Shown in pieces: positions 7,843-16,139 of a stretch of 64,000 nt of DNA. The DNA lies in the NCBI GenBank assembly GCA_052400625.1, contig JBQTGH010000009.1. One strand, given 5' to 3'. The stretch is from Thermophagus sp052400625. GTDB lineage: Bacteria > Bacteroidota > Bacteroidia > Bacteroidales > Marinilabiliaceae. Below the pieces are notes generated by a model, which was not told where the DNA came from, ran no database searches, and was given only the letters and a program-made list of their open reading frames with translations. Made by a program: the position numbers and the translations under genes. Positions within the stretch are counted from its first letter, which is position 1; each line of letters opens with the position of its first letter.

Positions 7843-9141
7843 TCAAAACCTCTCAATCATCTCCTCACAGACCCTTAATTTCCCACTGATTAACTGTGGT
7901 AGTAAAGCGTCTCTTTGTTTAGTCAGAGACTCAATTTGTTTGCTATTTACAATTGTCCTCTCAAAATACATTCTAATAGACCTAATGTAATTTTCTAAAA
8001 CTCTGCTTTCATTTGGAAGAACAAAGTCTATATATTTCAAAGTGTCAAATGTTATTTGAGGGAAAGTTCCTGAACGAGATTCAGCTAAAAATTGTAATTC
8101 ATCTATTACATTTTGGGATTTTAATATCTGATAATAAAACAATGAATCAATATTACTTTTTGGTCTTAATACCATTAATTTAGTAGAAACAACATAATCT
8201 TCTGGTTCAAAATAGACGTATGCAAATCGTTTATTTTTTGGTCTGATTTCACTGTATAAAATATCTGATTTTTGAATCGATTTCTTTGCTTGTCCAGGGA
8301 GTCCTTTTGGATCAGAATAATCTTGATGTAAAAAGCTTCCTTCTTGAATATCCCCTGTATTCAAAAACACAACTTTATCTACCTCCTTTAGTGGATAGGT
8401 TTTTGATATTGACTCTAGCTCTTGAAACATATTGGTGGTAGCCCACCCTTCAGGAATCCATTGCTCCAATTCCTCATTAAACACAAAAGAAGAGGGAAAC
8501 AGTTCCATGAGTTCTTTGGGTAAAGTTTTGTATTGACCGGATGAAAGCACTTTTTTTCTCTTCCCGGCTTTGTGTAAAAGCGCATCAGGTATTTTGTTGC
8601 CTTTTGCTATGGCGTTATCAAAAACTGGGTCGAAATCTACAAACCAACTTTTAAACAAGGCCTGAGCCATTTGCTCTAAGGTTTCGTTCATCTTGCGGTT
8701 GAGCTCTATCTTGTCGTCTAAGGTTCCGATTATGTGGGCTATGGCTTTTTGCTCGGGGAGTGGGGGGATACTTAATTCAATTGGATGAATATGATTTCTG
8801 TTAAGTGTTGGTACAGCACTTCCTCCTTTGTAATTAGCTAAGTTTAACCTATGAAGCAAATAGTAAACATATAAAGGATCATTACCTTTAAAGTCATCAA
8901 TATACAATGTTGTATTATGTGCCCAACAGTCCTGTTTAAGAATCTTTGGGTTTCCAACGTTGCCACTTCTTCCTATTGATACACAAGGCGACTTAGTAGT
9001 ATATTCATTATGAAATCCAATTACTCCATTGGAACCCATGACAGGATATCGTCCTGACTTCATTTTCGATTTTGGTAAATCATGACCTCTTCGAAAATTT
9101 ACGACATCACCTAAAGTACATTCCTTCCACTCCCTACTCAT
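7843..9141 (-). CDS. hsdS: Type I restriction enzyme specificity subunit
   Basis: 432 aa. Two target-recognition domains (about 1-130 and 225-385) are each followed by a conserved helical spacer: LPEQKAIAHIIGTLDD and the KSWFVDFDPVF helix at 128-174, and SLTKQRDALLPQLISGKLRV at the C-terminus. HsdS chooses the bipartite DNA site for methylation and restriction. The ATG lies inside the hsdM stop region with an 8-nt overlap (ATGAGTAG). The length is normal and both spacers are intact, so it looks functional. No inverted or silent hsdS copy is seen in the window. Confidence 0.93.
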   Translation of the reverse strand: MSREWKECTLGDVVNFRRGHDLPKSKMKSGRYPVMGSNGVIGFHNEYTTKSPCVSIGRSGNVGNPKILKQDCWAHNTTLYIDDFKGNDPLYVYYLLHRLNLANYKGGSAVPTLNRNHIHPIELSIPPLPEQKAIAHIIGTLDDKIELNRKMNETLEQMAQALFKSWFVDFDPVFDNAIAKGNKIPDALLHKAGKRKKVLSSGQYKTLPKELMELFPSSFVFNEELEQWIPEGWATTNMFQELESISKTYPLKEVDKVVFLNTGDIQEGSFLHQDYSDPKGLPGQAKKSIQKSDILYSEIRPKNKRFAYVYFEPEDYVVSTKLMVLRPKSNIDSLFYYQILKSQNVIDELQFLAESRSGTFPQITFDTLKYIDFVLPNESRVLENYIRSIRMYFERTIVNSKQIESLTKQRDALLPQLISGKLRVCEEMIERF

Positions 9142-10675
9142 ACCCCAACACTTTTAAGTTTTCACGGATGGTTTTATCCAAATCAGCAGCTTCGTTCATC
9201 TGCGCAAATAAAGTTTGGCTTAACTCCGTCATTTTTTCTTCAAATGGTACGCCATCGTCCTCTTCTTCGGCAATGCCCACATATCTACCCGGCGTGAGCA
9301 CATAGTCGTTCTTTTTAATGTCTTCTATAGTGGCCGATTTGCAGAAGCCCGCTATGTCTTTATAATCGCCATCCTTTTTCTCGCCCCGCCAGGCATGATA
9401 GGTTTTTGTGATTTCAGCAATATCGTCATCGGTGAGTTCCTTGTGGGTTCTATCTACCATGGTTCCCATATTTCGCGCATCAATGAATAAGGTTTCGCCT
9501 TGTCGATTTCTAAACTTATCTGTTTGCCTCTTATTCTTGGTCATAAACCACAAGCAAACAGGAATTTGTGTGGTGTAGAACAACTGTCCGGGCAAGGCAA
9601 TCATACAATCGACCAAATCGTTCTCGATAAACTTTTTCCGCAGTTCGCCTTCGCCGGAAGTATTGCTGCTCATAGAGCCATTGGCCAATACGAATCCTGC
9701 GGTTCCATTTTCGGAAAGTTTACTCAGCATGTTTAAAATCCAGGCGTAATTGGCGTTACCAGCTGGCGGAACGTCATAGCCACGCCATCTGGGGTCGTCA
9801 ATCAACTCGTTTTCTTCACGCCATCCTTTTTGGTTAAAAGGCGGATTGGCCATGATATAATCGGCCTTTAAATCGGGGTGCTGATCTTTAAAAAAGGTAT
9901 CGGCAGGAACCTCCCCTAAATTGGCACTAATACCTCGAATGGCTAGGTTCATTTTGGCCAGTTTGTAAGTTGTAGCCGTATATTCCTGACCGTAAATGGA
10001 AATATCCTTTTTACTGCCGTTATGGCTTTCAACAAACTTAATACTTTGCACAAACATACCCCCCGAGCCACAGGCAGGGTCATAGATAATCCCTTTGTAG
10101 GGTTCGAGCATTTCAGCAATGAGCTTAACCACACATTTGGGCGTGTAAAATTCGCCACCGCCTTTTCCTTCGGAAGCCGCAAACTTGCCCAGAAAATATT
10201 CGTACACACGGCCTACGATGTCTTGCTCCTGGTCTTTGATGGTGTCGATTTCATTAATTTTATCGAGCAAGGATGCCAATTTGGATTTGTCCAGTCCCAG
10301 TCGCGAAAAGTAGTTATCGGGTAAGGCGCCTTTTAAAGAAGGGTTGTTTTTTTCGATGGTGTGCAGGGCGGTGTCTATTTTGATGGCAATATCGTCTTGC
10401 TTGGCGTTTTTGATGATATAATCCCAGCGCGATACTTCATCCAGGAAAAAGACGTTTTTCATATTGTAGAAATCTTTCATTTCCACATATTTCTCTTTGC
10501 CTTCGGCAATGAGTTCCTGTCTTCGTTGTTCAAATTTATCACTGGTAAATTTGAGGAATATCAGCCCCAATACGACGTGTTTATATTCCGATGGTTCAAC
10601 AGATCCTCTTAATTTATCGCAGGACTGCCAGAGGGTTTCTTCCATCGGTTTTTCCTTAGTAACTTTTTTCGCCAT
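9134..10675 (-). CDS. hsdM: Type I restriction enzyme adenine methyltransferase subunit
   Basis: 513 aa. It has an N-terminal helical HsdM domain (about 10-145), then an N6-adenine methyltransferase with motif I DPACGSGGMF (199-208) and motif IV NPPF (277-280). With HsdS it methylates the host recognition site; with HsdR it forms the restriction enzyme. It is first in the long minus-strand operon and is followed by hsdS with an 8-nt overlap. No good TAnnTTTG box was found directly upstream, so the operon promoter is unassigned. Confidence 0.95.
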   Translation of the reverse strand: MAKKVTKEKPMEETLWQSCDKLRGSVEPSEYKHVVLGLIFLKFTSDKFEQRRQELIAEGKEKYVEMKDFYNMKNVFFLDEVSRWDYIIKNAKQDDIAIKIDTALHTIEKNNPSLKGALPDNYFSRLGLDKSKLASLLDKINEIDTIKDQEQDIVGRVYEYFLGKFAASEGKGGGEFYTPKCVVKLIAEMLEPYKGIIYDPACGSGGMFVQSIKFVESHNGSKKDISIYGQEYTATTYKLAKMNLAIRGISANLGEVPADTFFKDQHPDLKADYIMANPPFNQKGWREENELIDDPRWRGYDVPPAGNANYAWILNMLSKLSENGTAGFVLANGSMSSNTSGEGELRKKFIENDLVDCMIALPGQLFYTTQIPVCLWFMTKNKRQTDKFRNRQGETLFIDARNMGTMVDRTHKELTDDDIAEITKTYHAWRGEKKDGDYKDIAGFCKSATIEDIKKNDYVLTPGRYVGIAEEEDDGVPFEEKMTELSQTLFAQMNEAADLDKTIRENLKVLGYE

Positions 10676-10987
10676 TTATTAGTTTATTCTTTGTATCAGA
10701 TTCAAATTTCTATCTTCACCTTTCGAACGCGTAAAAAACAAGCTTTAGTTTTTTCGTGACATTGGGTATTCATTAAACCGTATATCCCCATTAGTGCGTA
10801 GGCTTCTTTTTGCATGAGGAATAACGCTTATCAAAAATAGTATAATTTTTTCCAGCCACCAATCCATAAACCTGACCTATTCACTTTAAAATAAAACAGC
10901 AGGACAAAAAAGAACTTAATAATTGTAGATCAACCCATAATCCTTAATCTCATACTTGTACCCCGAATCGAAGCCCCCATCTTATAT

Positions 10988-11107
10988 CTCACATCTAAAC
11001 ATCTTACATCTAAAAATCTTATATCTATAAATCTTACATCTATAAATCTTATATCTAAAAATCTACCATCTAAAAATCTACCATCTATAAATCTACCATC
11101 TATAAAT
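10988..11107. repeat. 15-bp tandem repeat, eight units
   Basis: Eight consecutive 15-bp units of the form ctTAcATCTAtAAAT run from 10988 to 11107. Two sub-types alternate (starting ctta or ctac, and with AAAAAT or ATAAAT ends). They create an artificial open frame on the minus strand with repeated RFIDG residues, which is not a real gene. Confidence 0.9.
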
Positions 11108-11406
11108 CTCCCCTCCAACCATAAGATTTTGTCTCAAAAAATGGTTGCCAAAAAAGTTGACCTTTATTAATTTTAGGTCTGTGAATGATCATCTATTTGG
11201 ATGTGGTACCATTTAATGATGAGTGGCGGATAAAATTTTTACCCAATAGGAATTCACAAAGTTCTTTGATTTGGAGGGACTCATTTTCGAGGCAAAAGAT
11301 TTAGGAACCATACCGATGTTTTTGGTTTCGTCCAATCCTTTTACGTCTCGGAGGGTTCCGAAATCGAGACTGTAAAATAATAGGTTGAAGTCCAACGGCA
11401 GAAATT

Positions 11407-11734
11407 GAATCTGAAATTTTTCAGGTTGAATTTCAGCCGCTAAAATCGAATCTAAAATTTTTTAGGTCGAATTTCAGTCGCTAAAATCGAATCTGAAATT
11501 TTTTAGGTCGAATTTCAGCCGCTAGAATTGAATCTGAAATTTTTTAGGTCGAATTTCAGTCGCTAAAATTGAATCTGAAATTTTTTAGGTCGAATTTCAG
11601 CCGCTAGAATCGAATCTGAAATTTTTTAGGTCGAATTTCAGCCGCTAGAATTGAATCTAAAATTTTTTAGGTCGAATTTCAGCTGCTGAAATTGAATCTG
11701 AAATTTTTTAGGTCGAATTTCAGCTGCTGAAAAT
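11407..11734. repeat. 41-bp tandem repeat, eight units, each with an internal hairpin
   Basis: Eight head-to-tail 41-bp units start at 11407, 11448, 11489, 11530, 11571, 11612, 11653 and 11694, followed by a degenerate partial unit to about 11755. Most units carry CTGAAATT and AATTTCAG separated by about 10 nt, so an 8-bp stem can form in each. The period is not a multiple of three and the units contain stops, so it is non-coding. The array ends about 60 bases before the DUF6261-like gene. There are no variable spacers, so it is not CRISPR. Confidence 0.93.
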
Positions 11735-11816
11735 GGATCTAAAAATTTTTAGATAAAAACAAATTATAACTCATACGTCGAAAGTTTTTTGCCTTAACAC
11801 TAAAAATTTTAGACGC

Positions 11817-12554
11817 ATGAAAATCAAAACGGTATATTATGCACTGTTGACCCCCGGCCAGTTATTTAATTTGTCGGAGGGCACCTTGTCGCTGGCCCAT
11901 TCGGCCCAGTTGCCGGAAGGCCCGTTGGTAAGCTTCCTGTCCACTGTGGACCGATGTCACCAGGATTTCTCCAAGGGATTTCAGCGGGATGACAAAAACC
12001 CATACACCGAAGAGAAGGCGCAAAGAGACAGTGAGCGTGATGAAGCCTTTTTGGCCTTCAGAGGCTATGTGGAAGCCTGCACGCACCGTCCCGATGCGTC
12101 CGTCACCGAACCTGCCGAAGAGATCCTGGAAGTGATCCGTAAGTACGGATGGAGTAGTTGGAGCGAAGGCTATCAGAAACAGTCGGCTTTGCATACCAAT
12201 ATGATTGAGGAATTGAAGCAGGAACATGCCGAACAGATGAATGCCATAGGTGCGGCATCGCCCTGGTTCGAAGAATTGGAACAGGCACAGGCCGCCTTTT
12301 CTGCCGTTAAGATTAGCAGTGTGAGCAACACCCCCGACTGTGTCACACTTTCCGAAACGCGTAAACCATTAGAGCAATCGTTGCGTAACTTCTATGCCAT
12401 AGTGGATCTGTTGGCGCAAAGCGAAGAAAACGAAACCCTTAATCAGCTGATTCGTGATCTCAACCAACTGATTACTGAAACCATGGCCATTGCCCGTGCG
12501 GCCCAGACACGGCGCGATAAAGAACAAGAAGAAGTGGAGCCCGGGCAAAACTAG
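11817..12554 (+). CDS. DUF6261-like hypothetical protein
   Basis: 245 aa, soluble, mostly alpha-helical, with an acidic Glu/Gln-rich C-terminus. The length and the opening MKIKTVYYALLTPGQLFN resemble a Bacteroidota-restricted family of unknown function (DUF6261). No catalytic motif or signal peptide is visible. Codon usage is more GC-rich than the AT-rich repeat block before it. It stands alone between the 41-bp array and a terminator at 12606. The family assignment is from memory of the pattern and is moderate. Confidence 0.6.
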   Translation: MKIKTVYYALLTPGQLFNLSEGTLSLAHSAQLPEGPLVSFLSTVDRCHQDFSKGFQRDDKNPYTEEKAQRDSERDEAFLAFRGYVEACTHRPDASVTEPAEEILEVIRKYGWSSWSEGYQKQSALHTNMIEELKQEHAEQMNAIGAASPWFEELEQAQAAFSAVKISSVSNTPDCVTLSETRKPLEQSLRNFYAIVDLLAQSEENETLNQLIRDLNQLITETMAIARAAQTRRDKEQEEVEPGQN

Positions 12555-12605
12555 TAGCGTGTCTCCTTTAAAATTAATGTTTAACCGATTAAGGCAAAAA
12601 ACTTT

Positions 12606-12642
12606 AGGGGCAGTCCGAACTTAAAAGGATTGCCCCTTTTTG
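12606..12642 (+). terminator. Rho-independent terminator after the DUF6261-like gene
   Basis: AGGGGCAGTCC (12606-12616) pairs with GGATTGCCCCT (12627-12637) with one G-T pair, and is followed by TTTTT. Confidence 0.85.
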
Positions 12643-13024
12643 TTGCGGGGTTCGGTGTCGGAACCCTTACCGAACCTCTTTCCCCAACGACCATCCAACC
12701 TTTCAACCATTCTACCCTGCTGCCATCCGTGCCCCTGGTCCTCAATCCGCAATCACCGATGCTCGCATAAGGCAGGTAGTATTTAATGCCAAGATAAAAA
12801 AAGCCTTCCCAATTTTTTCACCATCCTCACCGTCGCCAACCAGGGAAACAAAAAACAGGCATAGCCAAAGCGATTTCCTTTCCTCAATTCTGCTACTTTT
12901 GTCTCATTTAGAAGCAAGTTTATTAAATTTGCCCAACGCCGGGAAAAGTCCGCCCTCCTTGCCTGTTTCTGAATGGCAAGGACCTAGACGTTTACAGGTA
13001 CATTCATCATGCAAAACACAATTT
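12643..13024 (+). promoter_or_regulatory. Leader of the ABC-F gene with a candidate -7 box at 12894-12901
   Basis: This 380-base stretch has no gene. TACTTTTG at 12894-12901 fits the Bacteroidota -7 pattern TAnnTTTG, though no clear -33 TTG is at the right distance. The in-frame TTG at 12899 overlaps that box, so translation cannot sensibly begin there. Confidence 0.45.
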
Positions 13025-14902
13025 ATGGCCAACATATTATCCGTAGAGAATTTGACCCAGAACTGGGGTGATATCCGATTGTTTCATAATCTCACATTTG
13101 GCTTGTCGGAAGGCGACAAAGCGGGTCTTATTGCCCGCAACGGGACGGGCAAAACCACCCTTCTCAATATTCTGGCAGGCATAATGCCCCCCGACGAGGG
13201 AGATATAACCCTGCGCAAAGGCATCACGATGGGTTATCTGCCACAGTCGCCCGTCTTTCCGGAAGAGCTCACTGTATTGGAAGCCCTCTTCACCGCCGAC
13301 AACGAAATTGCGCAGATCGTAAGGCAATACGAAAAAGCGGTGATAGAAAACGATGATGCGGCACTTCAGGCGCTATTGCCCAAGATGGACCAATTCGATG
13401 CCTGGAATTACGAAGAGAGCGCCAAACAGATTCTTTCTCAGCTCAACATCAACCGATTCGACCAGCCTGTCAGACAGTTGTCGGGCGGACAAATAAAAAG
13501 AGTGGCCTTGGCAGCGGTTTTGATCACCAATCCCGACTTTTTAATTCTGGATGAGCCCACCAACCATCTGGATGTGGAGATGATTGAATGGTTGGAAGAT
13601 TATCTGAAACGCAGCCGAATGACCTTGCTGATGGTCACACACGACCGCTATTTTCTGGATAGTGTATGCAACGGCATCTATGAACTGGAGGATGAAACGC
13701 TCTATCAATACAAGGGAAATTATGCTTTTTATCTCAAAAAAAGAGAAGAACGCATCAACCAGAAAAACAAAGAGGTAGAAAGAGCCCGTAATCTGTTACG
13801 AAAAGAACAGGACTGGATGAATCGTCAGCCCCAGGCAAGAGGCACCAAAGCCAAATACCGGATAGAAGCCTTCGGCGATTTACAGAAAACGGCCGCTCAA
13901 AGCACGCAGGAACAAAAAATGGAGATCCATTTTCAGGCCTCCCGGCTGGGACGCAAAGTGCTGAACCTCCACCACATCAGCAAAAGCTTTGATGATATCA
14001 CCATCCTTAAAGATTTTTCCTACAAATTTGTCAAAGGCGAAAAAATTGGCATCGTTGGGAAAAACGGTAGCGGCAAATCCACCCTTCTCAACATCCTGAC
14101 AGGGGCTTTAAAGCCGGACAGTGGGGAAATAGAGCCGGGCGAGACGCTCAAGGTCGGTTATTACCGTCAGGAAGGAATGGTTCTGGCTGAAAACAAGCGG
14201 GTGCTGGAAGTCATTTCAGACATAGCAGATCACATCAAGCTGGGGAAAGATCATTCCATGTCGGCCTCTCAATTTTTACGCTATTTCATGTTTCCCAATG
14301 AGATGCATAATGTGTTGGTGGAAAAATTGAGCGGCGGCGAGAAGAAACGTCTCTACCTGATGACCATCTTGATGAAAAGCCCCAATTTTCTGATCCTGGA
14401 CGAGCCCACCAACGATCTGGACATCCTCACTCTCAACATATTGGAAGATTTCCTCAAGCAATTTGATGGTTGTGTTCTGGTGGTATCGCACGACCGTTAC
14501 TTCCTTGACCGGGTAGCCGATCACCTGTTTGTTTTTAACGGGGATGGAACCATTAAGGATTTCCCCGGCAACTACAGCGATTATCACTGGAAGAAAAAAG
14601 AGGATGAAAAAAGATCCAGACAACAGAAAGAGAACACCGTCAAAAACAAATCAGGAAAAGGCAACAGGACCACTCAGCGCCCTCCATCCAACAAACTCAC
14701 CTACAAAGAAAAAATGGAGATGAAAGCGTTGGAGGAACGGATGCAGGAGTTGGAAACAGAAAAAAAAGAGTCAGAAAATCGCTTGAATTCGGGAGAACTA
14801 TCGGGCGAAGAGCTGGTTCGCACCTCCACCCGTCTGGGCGAGATCCTGAAAGAGCTGGATAAATGTGAACTGCGTTGGCTGGAATTAAGCGAGAAGGAAT
14901 AA
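13025..14902 (+). CDS. ABC-F family ATPase (Uup-like)
   Basis: 625 aa from the ATG at 13025, where the usual MANILSVENLTQNWG start lies. The longer frame from a TTG at 12899 adds 42 unconserved residues. There are two ABC domains without membrane segments: Walker A ARNGTGKTT and signature LSGGQIKR with LDEPTNHLD in the first, KNGSGKST and LSGGEKKR with LDEPTNDLD in the second. The interdomain linker is basic and a C-terminal coiled coil covers about 545-625. ABC-F proteins act on ribosomes in translation rescue or antibiotic protection. The C-terminal coiled coil favours a Uup-like housekeeping role. Confidence 0.9.
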   Translation: MANILSVENLTQNWGDIRLFHNLTFGLSEGDKAGLIARNGTGKTTLLNILAGIMPPDEGDITLRKGITMGYLPQSPVFPEELTVLEALFTADNEIAQIVRQYEKAVIENDDAALQALLPKMDQFDAWNYEESAKQILSQLNINRFDQPVRQLSGGQIKRVALAAVLITNPDFLILDEPTNHLDVEMIEWLEDYLKRSRMTLLMVTHDRYFLDSVCNGIYELEDETLYQYKGNYAFYLKKREERINQKNKEVERARNLLRKEQDWMNRQPQARGTKAKYRIEAFGDLQKTAAQSTQEQKMEIHFQASRLGRKVLNLHHISKSFDDITILKDFSYKFVKGEKIGIVGKNGSGKSTLLNILTGALKPDSGEIEPGETLKVGYYRQEGMVLAENKRVLEVISDIADHIKLGKDHSMSASQFLRYFMFPNEMHNVLVEKLSGGEKKRLYLMTILMKSPNFLILDEPTNDLDILTLNILEDFLKQFDGCVLVVSHDRYFLDRVADHLFVFNGDGTIKDFPGNYSDYHWKKKEDEKRSRQQKENTVKNKSGKGNRTTQRPPSNKLTYKEKMEMKALEERMQELETEKKESENRLNSGELSGEELVRTSTRLGEILKELDKCELRWLELSEKE

Positions 14903-14982
14903 CAGACTGTTACTTTTTCCGGTTAAAGAGATACAAAATTTAAGTAAAACAGCTCATTTTTTTCACTTTTTTTATTCATCTG

Positions 14983-15013
14983 TTGTGTGGAATGGAATAA
15001 ATATCTATTTTTG
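14983..15013 (+). promoter_or_regulatory. Promoter of the aromatic amino acid operon
   Basis: TTG at 14983-14985, a 20-nt gap and TATTTTTG at 15006-15013 match the Bacteroidota TTG/TAnnTTTG promoter. Transcription would start about 30 bases before the leader peptide. Confidence 0.7.
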
Positions 15014-15046
15014 CCTTGTCTAAAAACAAAATACGACACATCAATT

Positions 15047-15145
15047 ATGCAACAGCACGCCTATTCATATTTCTTTTACTTCTTTTTTTACTTTTTTGGT
15101 TCATCCACCAGAAGGGGCAGGCTAATGCATTTACTTAAGCGATAA
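15047..15145 (+). CDS. Phe/Tyr-rich leader peptide of the pheA attenuator
   Basis: 32 codons, too short for routine gene calling. Residues 6-17 read YSYFFYFFFYFF, that is seven Phe and four Tyr in twelve positions, followed by GSSTRRGRL and a TAA at 15143-15145. It sits between a good promoter and a strong terminator upstream of genes that make Phe and Tyr. A ribosome stalling on these codons when charged tRNA-Phe or tRNA-Tyr is scarce would leave the antiterminator free to form. Composition, position and RNA structure together make this a confident attenuator leader, in the manner of proteobacterial pheL. Confidence 0.88.
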   Translation: MQQHAYSYFFYFFFYFFGSSTRRGRLMHLLKR

Positions 15146-15197
15146 AAGGAATAAAAAAAAATATGCATCCCGCCCCTGAGAGGCGGGATTTTTTTTT
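15113..15197 (+). promoter_or_regulatory. Transcription attenuator: competing antiterminator and terminator
   Basis: Terminator: ATCCCGCC (15167-15174) pairs with GGCGGGAT (15182-15189), followed by nine Ts. Antiterminator: AGGGGC (15113-15118) pairs with GCCCCT (15172-15177) and ATGCAT (15125-15130) pairs with ATGCAT (15163-15168), with two further G-C pairs possible between. The two structures share 15167-15174, so only one can form. The 5' arm of the antiterminator lies inside the leader-peptide coding region, downstream of its Phe/Tyr codons. A ribosome that reads through would cover it and allow termination. Confidence 0.88.
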
Positions 15198-15206
15198 ACA
15201 TAAACT

Positions 15207-16127
15207 ATGAGTAACGACAAAAAGATTAAAGTAGCCATTCAGGGTATTCCCGGCGCCAATCATGAGATCGCAGCACGGGCCTATTTTAAAAATCGGGAGG
15301 TGGGAATCGTCTCATGCTATACTTTCCAGGACCTTTTCGATGCCATGCAGTCGGACCCTGACCTACTGGGAATTATGGCCATAGAGAACACGTTGGTGGG
15401 AAGCCTGCTGCCCAACTATACGCTTTTACGGGAATCGGGCTTTACCATACAGGGCGAATACAAATTAAGAATCAAGCACCACCTGATGAGTCTTCCGGGA
15501 CAATCCATCAAAGATCTGACGGAGGTTCACTCCCACCCCATGGCGCTGGCGCAGTGTGAAGAATTTTTTAAACAACATCCGCATATAAAACTGATCGAAA
15601 GTGAAGATACGGCCCTTAGTGCCAAGATTATTGCCGAACAGCAACAAAAAGGAATGGGCGCCATCGCCTCCTCTCTGGCGGCCAAACTTTATAATCTGCA
15701 TGTCATAGAAAAGGGGATCGAAACCAACAAACACAACTATACTCGATTCTTGATTCTGGGACGGGAAAACAATGCCGAAAAAGCAGAGTTGCTTCAGCAA
15801 AACCGCATCAATAAGTCGTCGGTGGTTTTTTCGTTGCCCCACGAAGAAGGCAGTTTGTCAAAGGTGCTGACCATACTGGCATTCTACAATATCAATCTCA
15901 CCAAAATACAATCCTTACCGGTGGTGGGCATAGAATGGGAATATCTGTTCTACATCGACATCATGTTTAATAATTATGAACGATATAGCCAATCGTTGGA
16001 TGCCATTCGTCCGCTGTGTAAAAAACTGCGCATCCTGGGAGAATATGAGGCTTGTACGACCACGCAAACCACCAATGGAGCATCCCGGGAAAGCAAAGAA
16101 GTACATAATGCTTTAACATCTATCTAA
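15207..16127 (+). CDS. pheA: Prephenate dehydratase with ACT domain
   Basis: 306 aa, monofunctional. Residues 1-190 form the dehydratase domain with the catalytic TRF at 179-181 and IEN at 59-61. An ACT domain (about 204-280) has the LTKIQSLP segment, where the usual Phe-binding ESRP is altered to QSLP. The enzyme converts prephenate to phenylpyruvate, the committed step to phenylalanine, and ACT domains usually give feedback by Phe. The altered motif may change sensitivity. It is the first structural gene after the attenuator; the aminotransferase follows 12 nt later. Confidence 0.93.
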   Translation: MSNDKKIKVAIQGIPGANHEIAARAYFKNREVGIVSCYTFQDLFDAMQSDPDLLGIMAIENTLVGSLLPNYTLLRESGFTIQGEYKLRIKHHLMSLPGQSIKDLTEVHSHPMALAQCEEFFKQHPHIKLIESEDTALSAKIIAEQQQKGMGAIASSLAAKLYNLHVIEKGIETNKHNYTRFLILGRENNAEKAELLQQNRINKSSVVFSLPHEEGSLSKVLTILAFYNINLTKIQSLPVVGIEWEYLFYIDIMFNNYERYSQSLDAIRPLCKKLRILGEYEACTTTQTTNGASRESKEVHNALTSI

Positions 16128-16139
16128 TAAAACAACAAT

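Larger units (their letters stand above)
10676..11816. other. 1.1-kb non-coding boundary between defence operon and DUF6261 gene
   Basis: No convincing gene. It holds a 15-bp tandem array (10988-11107) and a 41-bp tandem array (11407-11734). A 60-codon minus frame at 11213-11395 has no recognisable family and is not called. The divergent flanking genes and repeat content suggest an integration or recombination boundary of the defence island. Confidence 0.6.

Noticed and set aside
10930..11118. 62-codon minus-strand frame with repeated RFIDG residues
   Set aside because: It is a product of the 15-bp tandem repeat, whose period is a multiple of three and lacks stops; no protein family fits.
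11213..11395. 60-codon minus-strand frame in the repeat-rich boundary
   Set aside because: No recognisable domain, no promoter, and surrounded by non-coding repeats. Possibly a gene remnant, but not supportable.
11407..11734. Possible CRISPR array
   Set aside because: The units are contiguous with no variable spacers and no cas genes are in the window.
12899..13024. 42-residue N-terminal extension of the ABC-F protein from a TTG
   Set aside because: The TTG overlaps a -7 promoter box and the extension is unlike the family; ATG 13025 gives the standard start.
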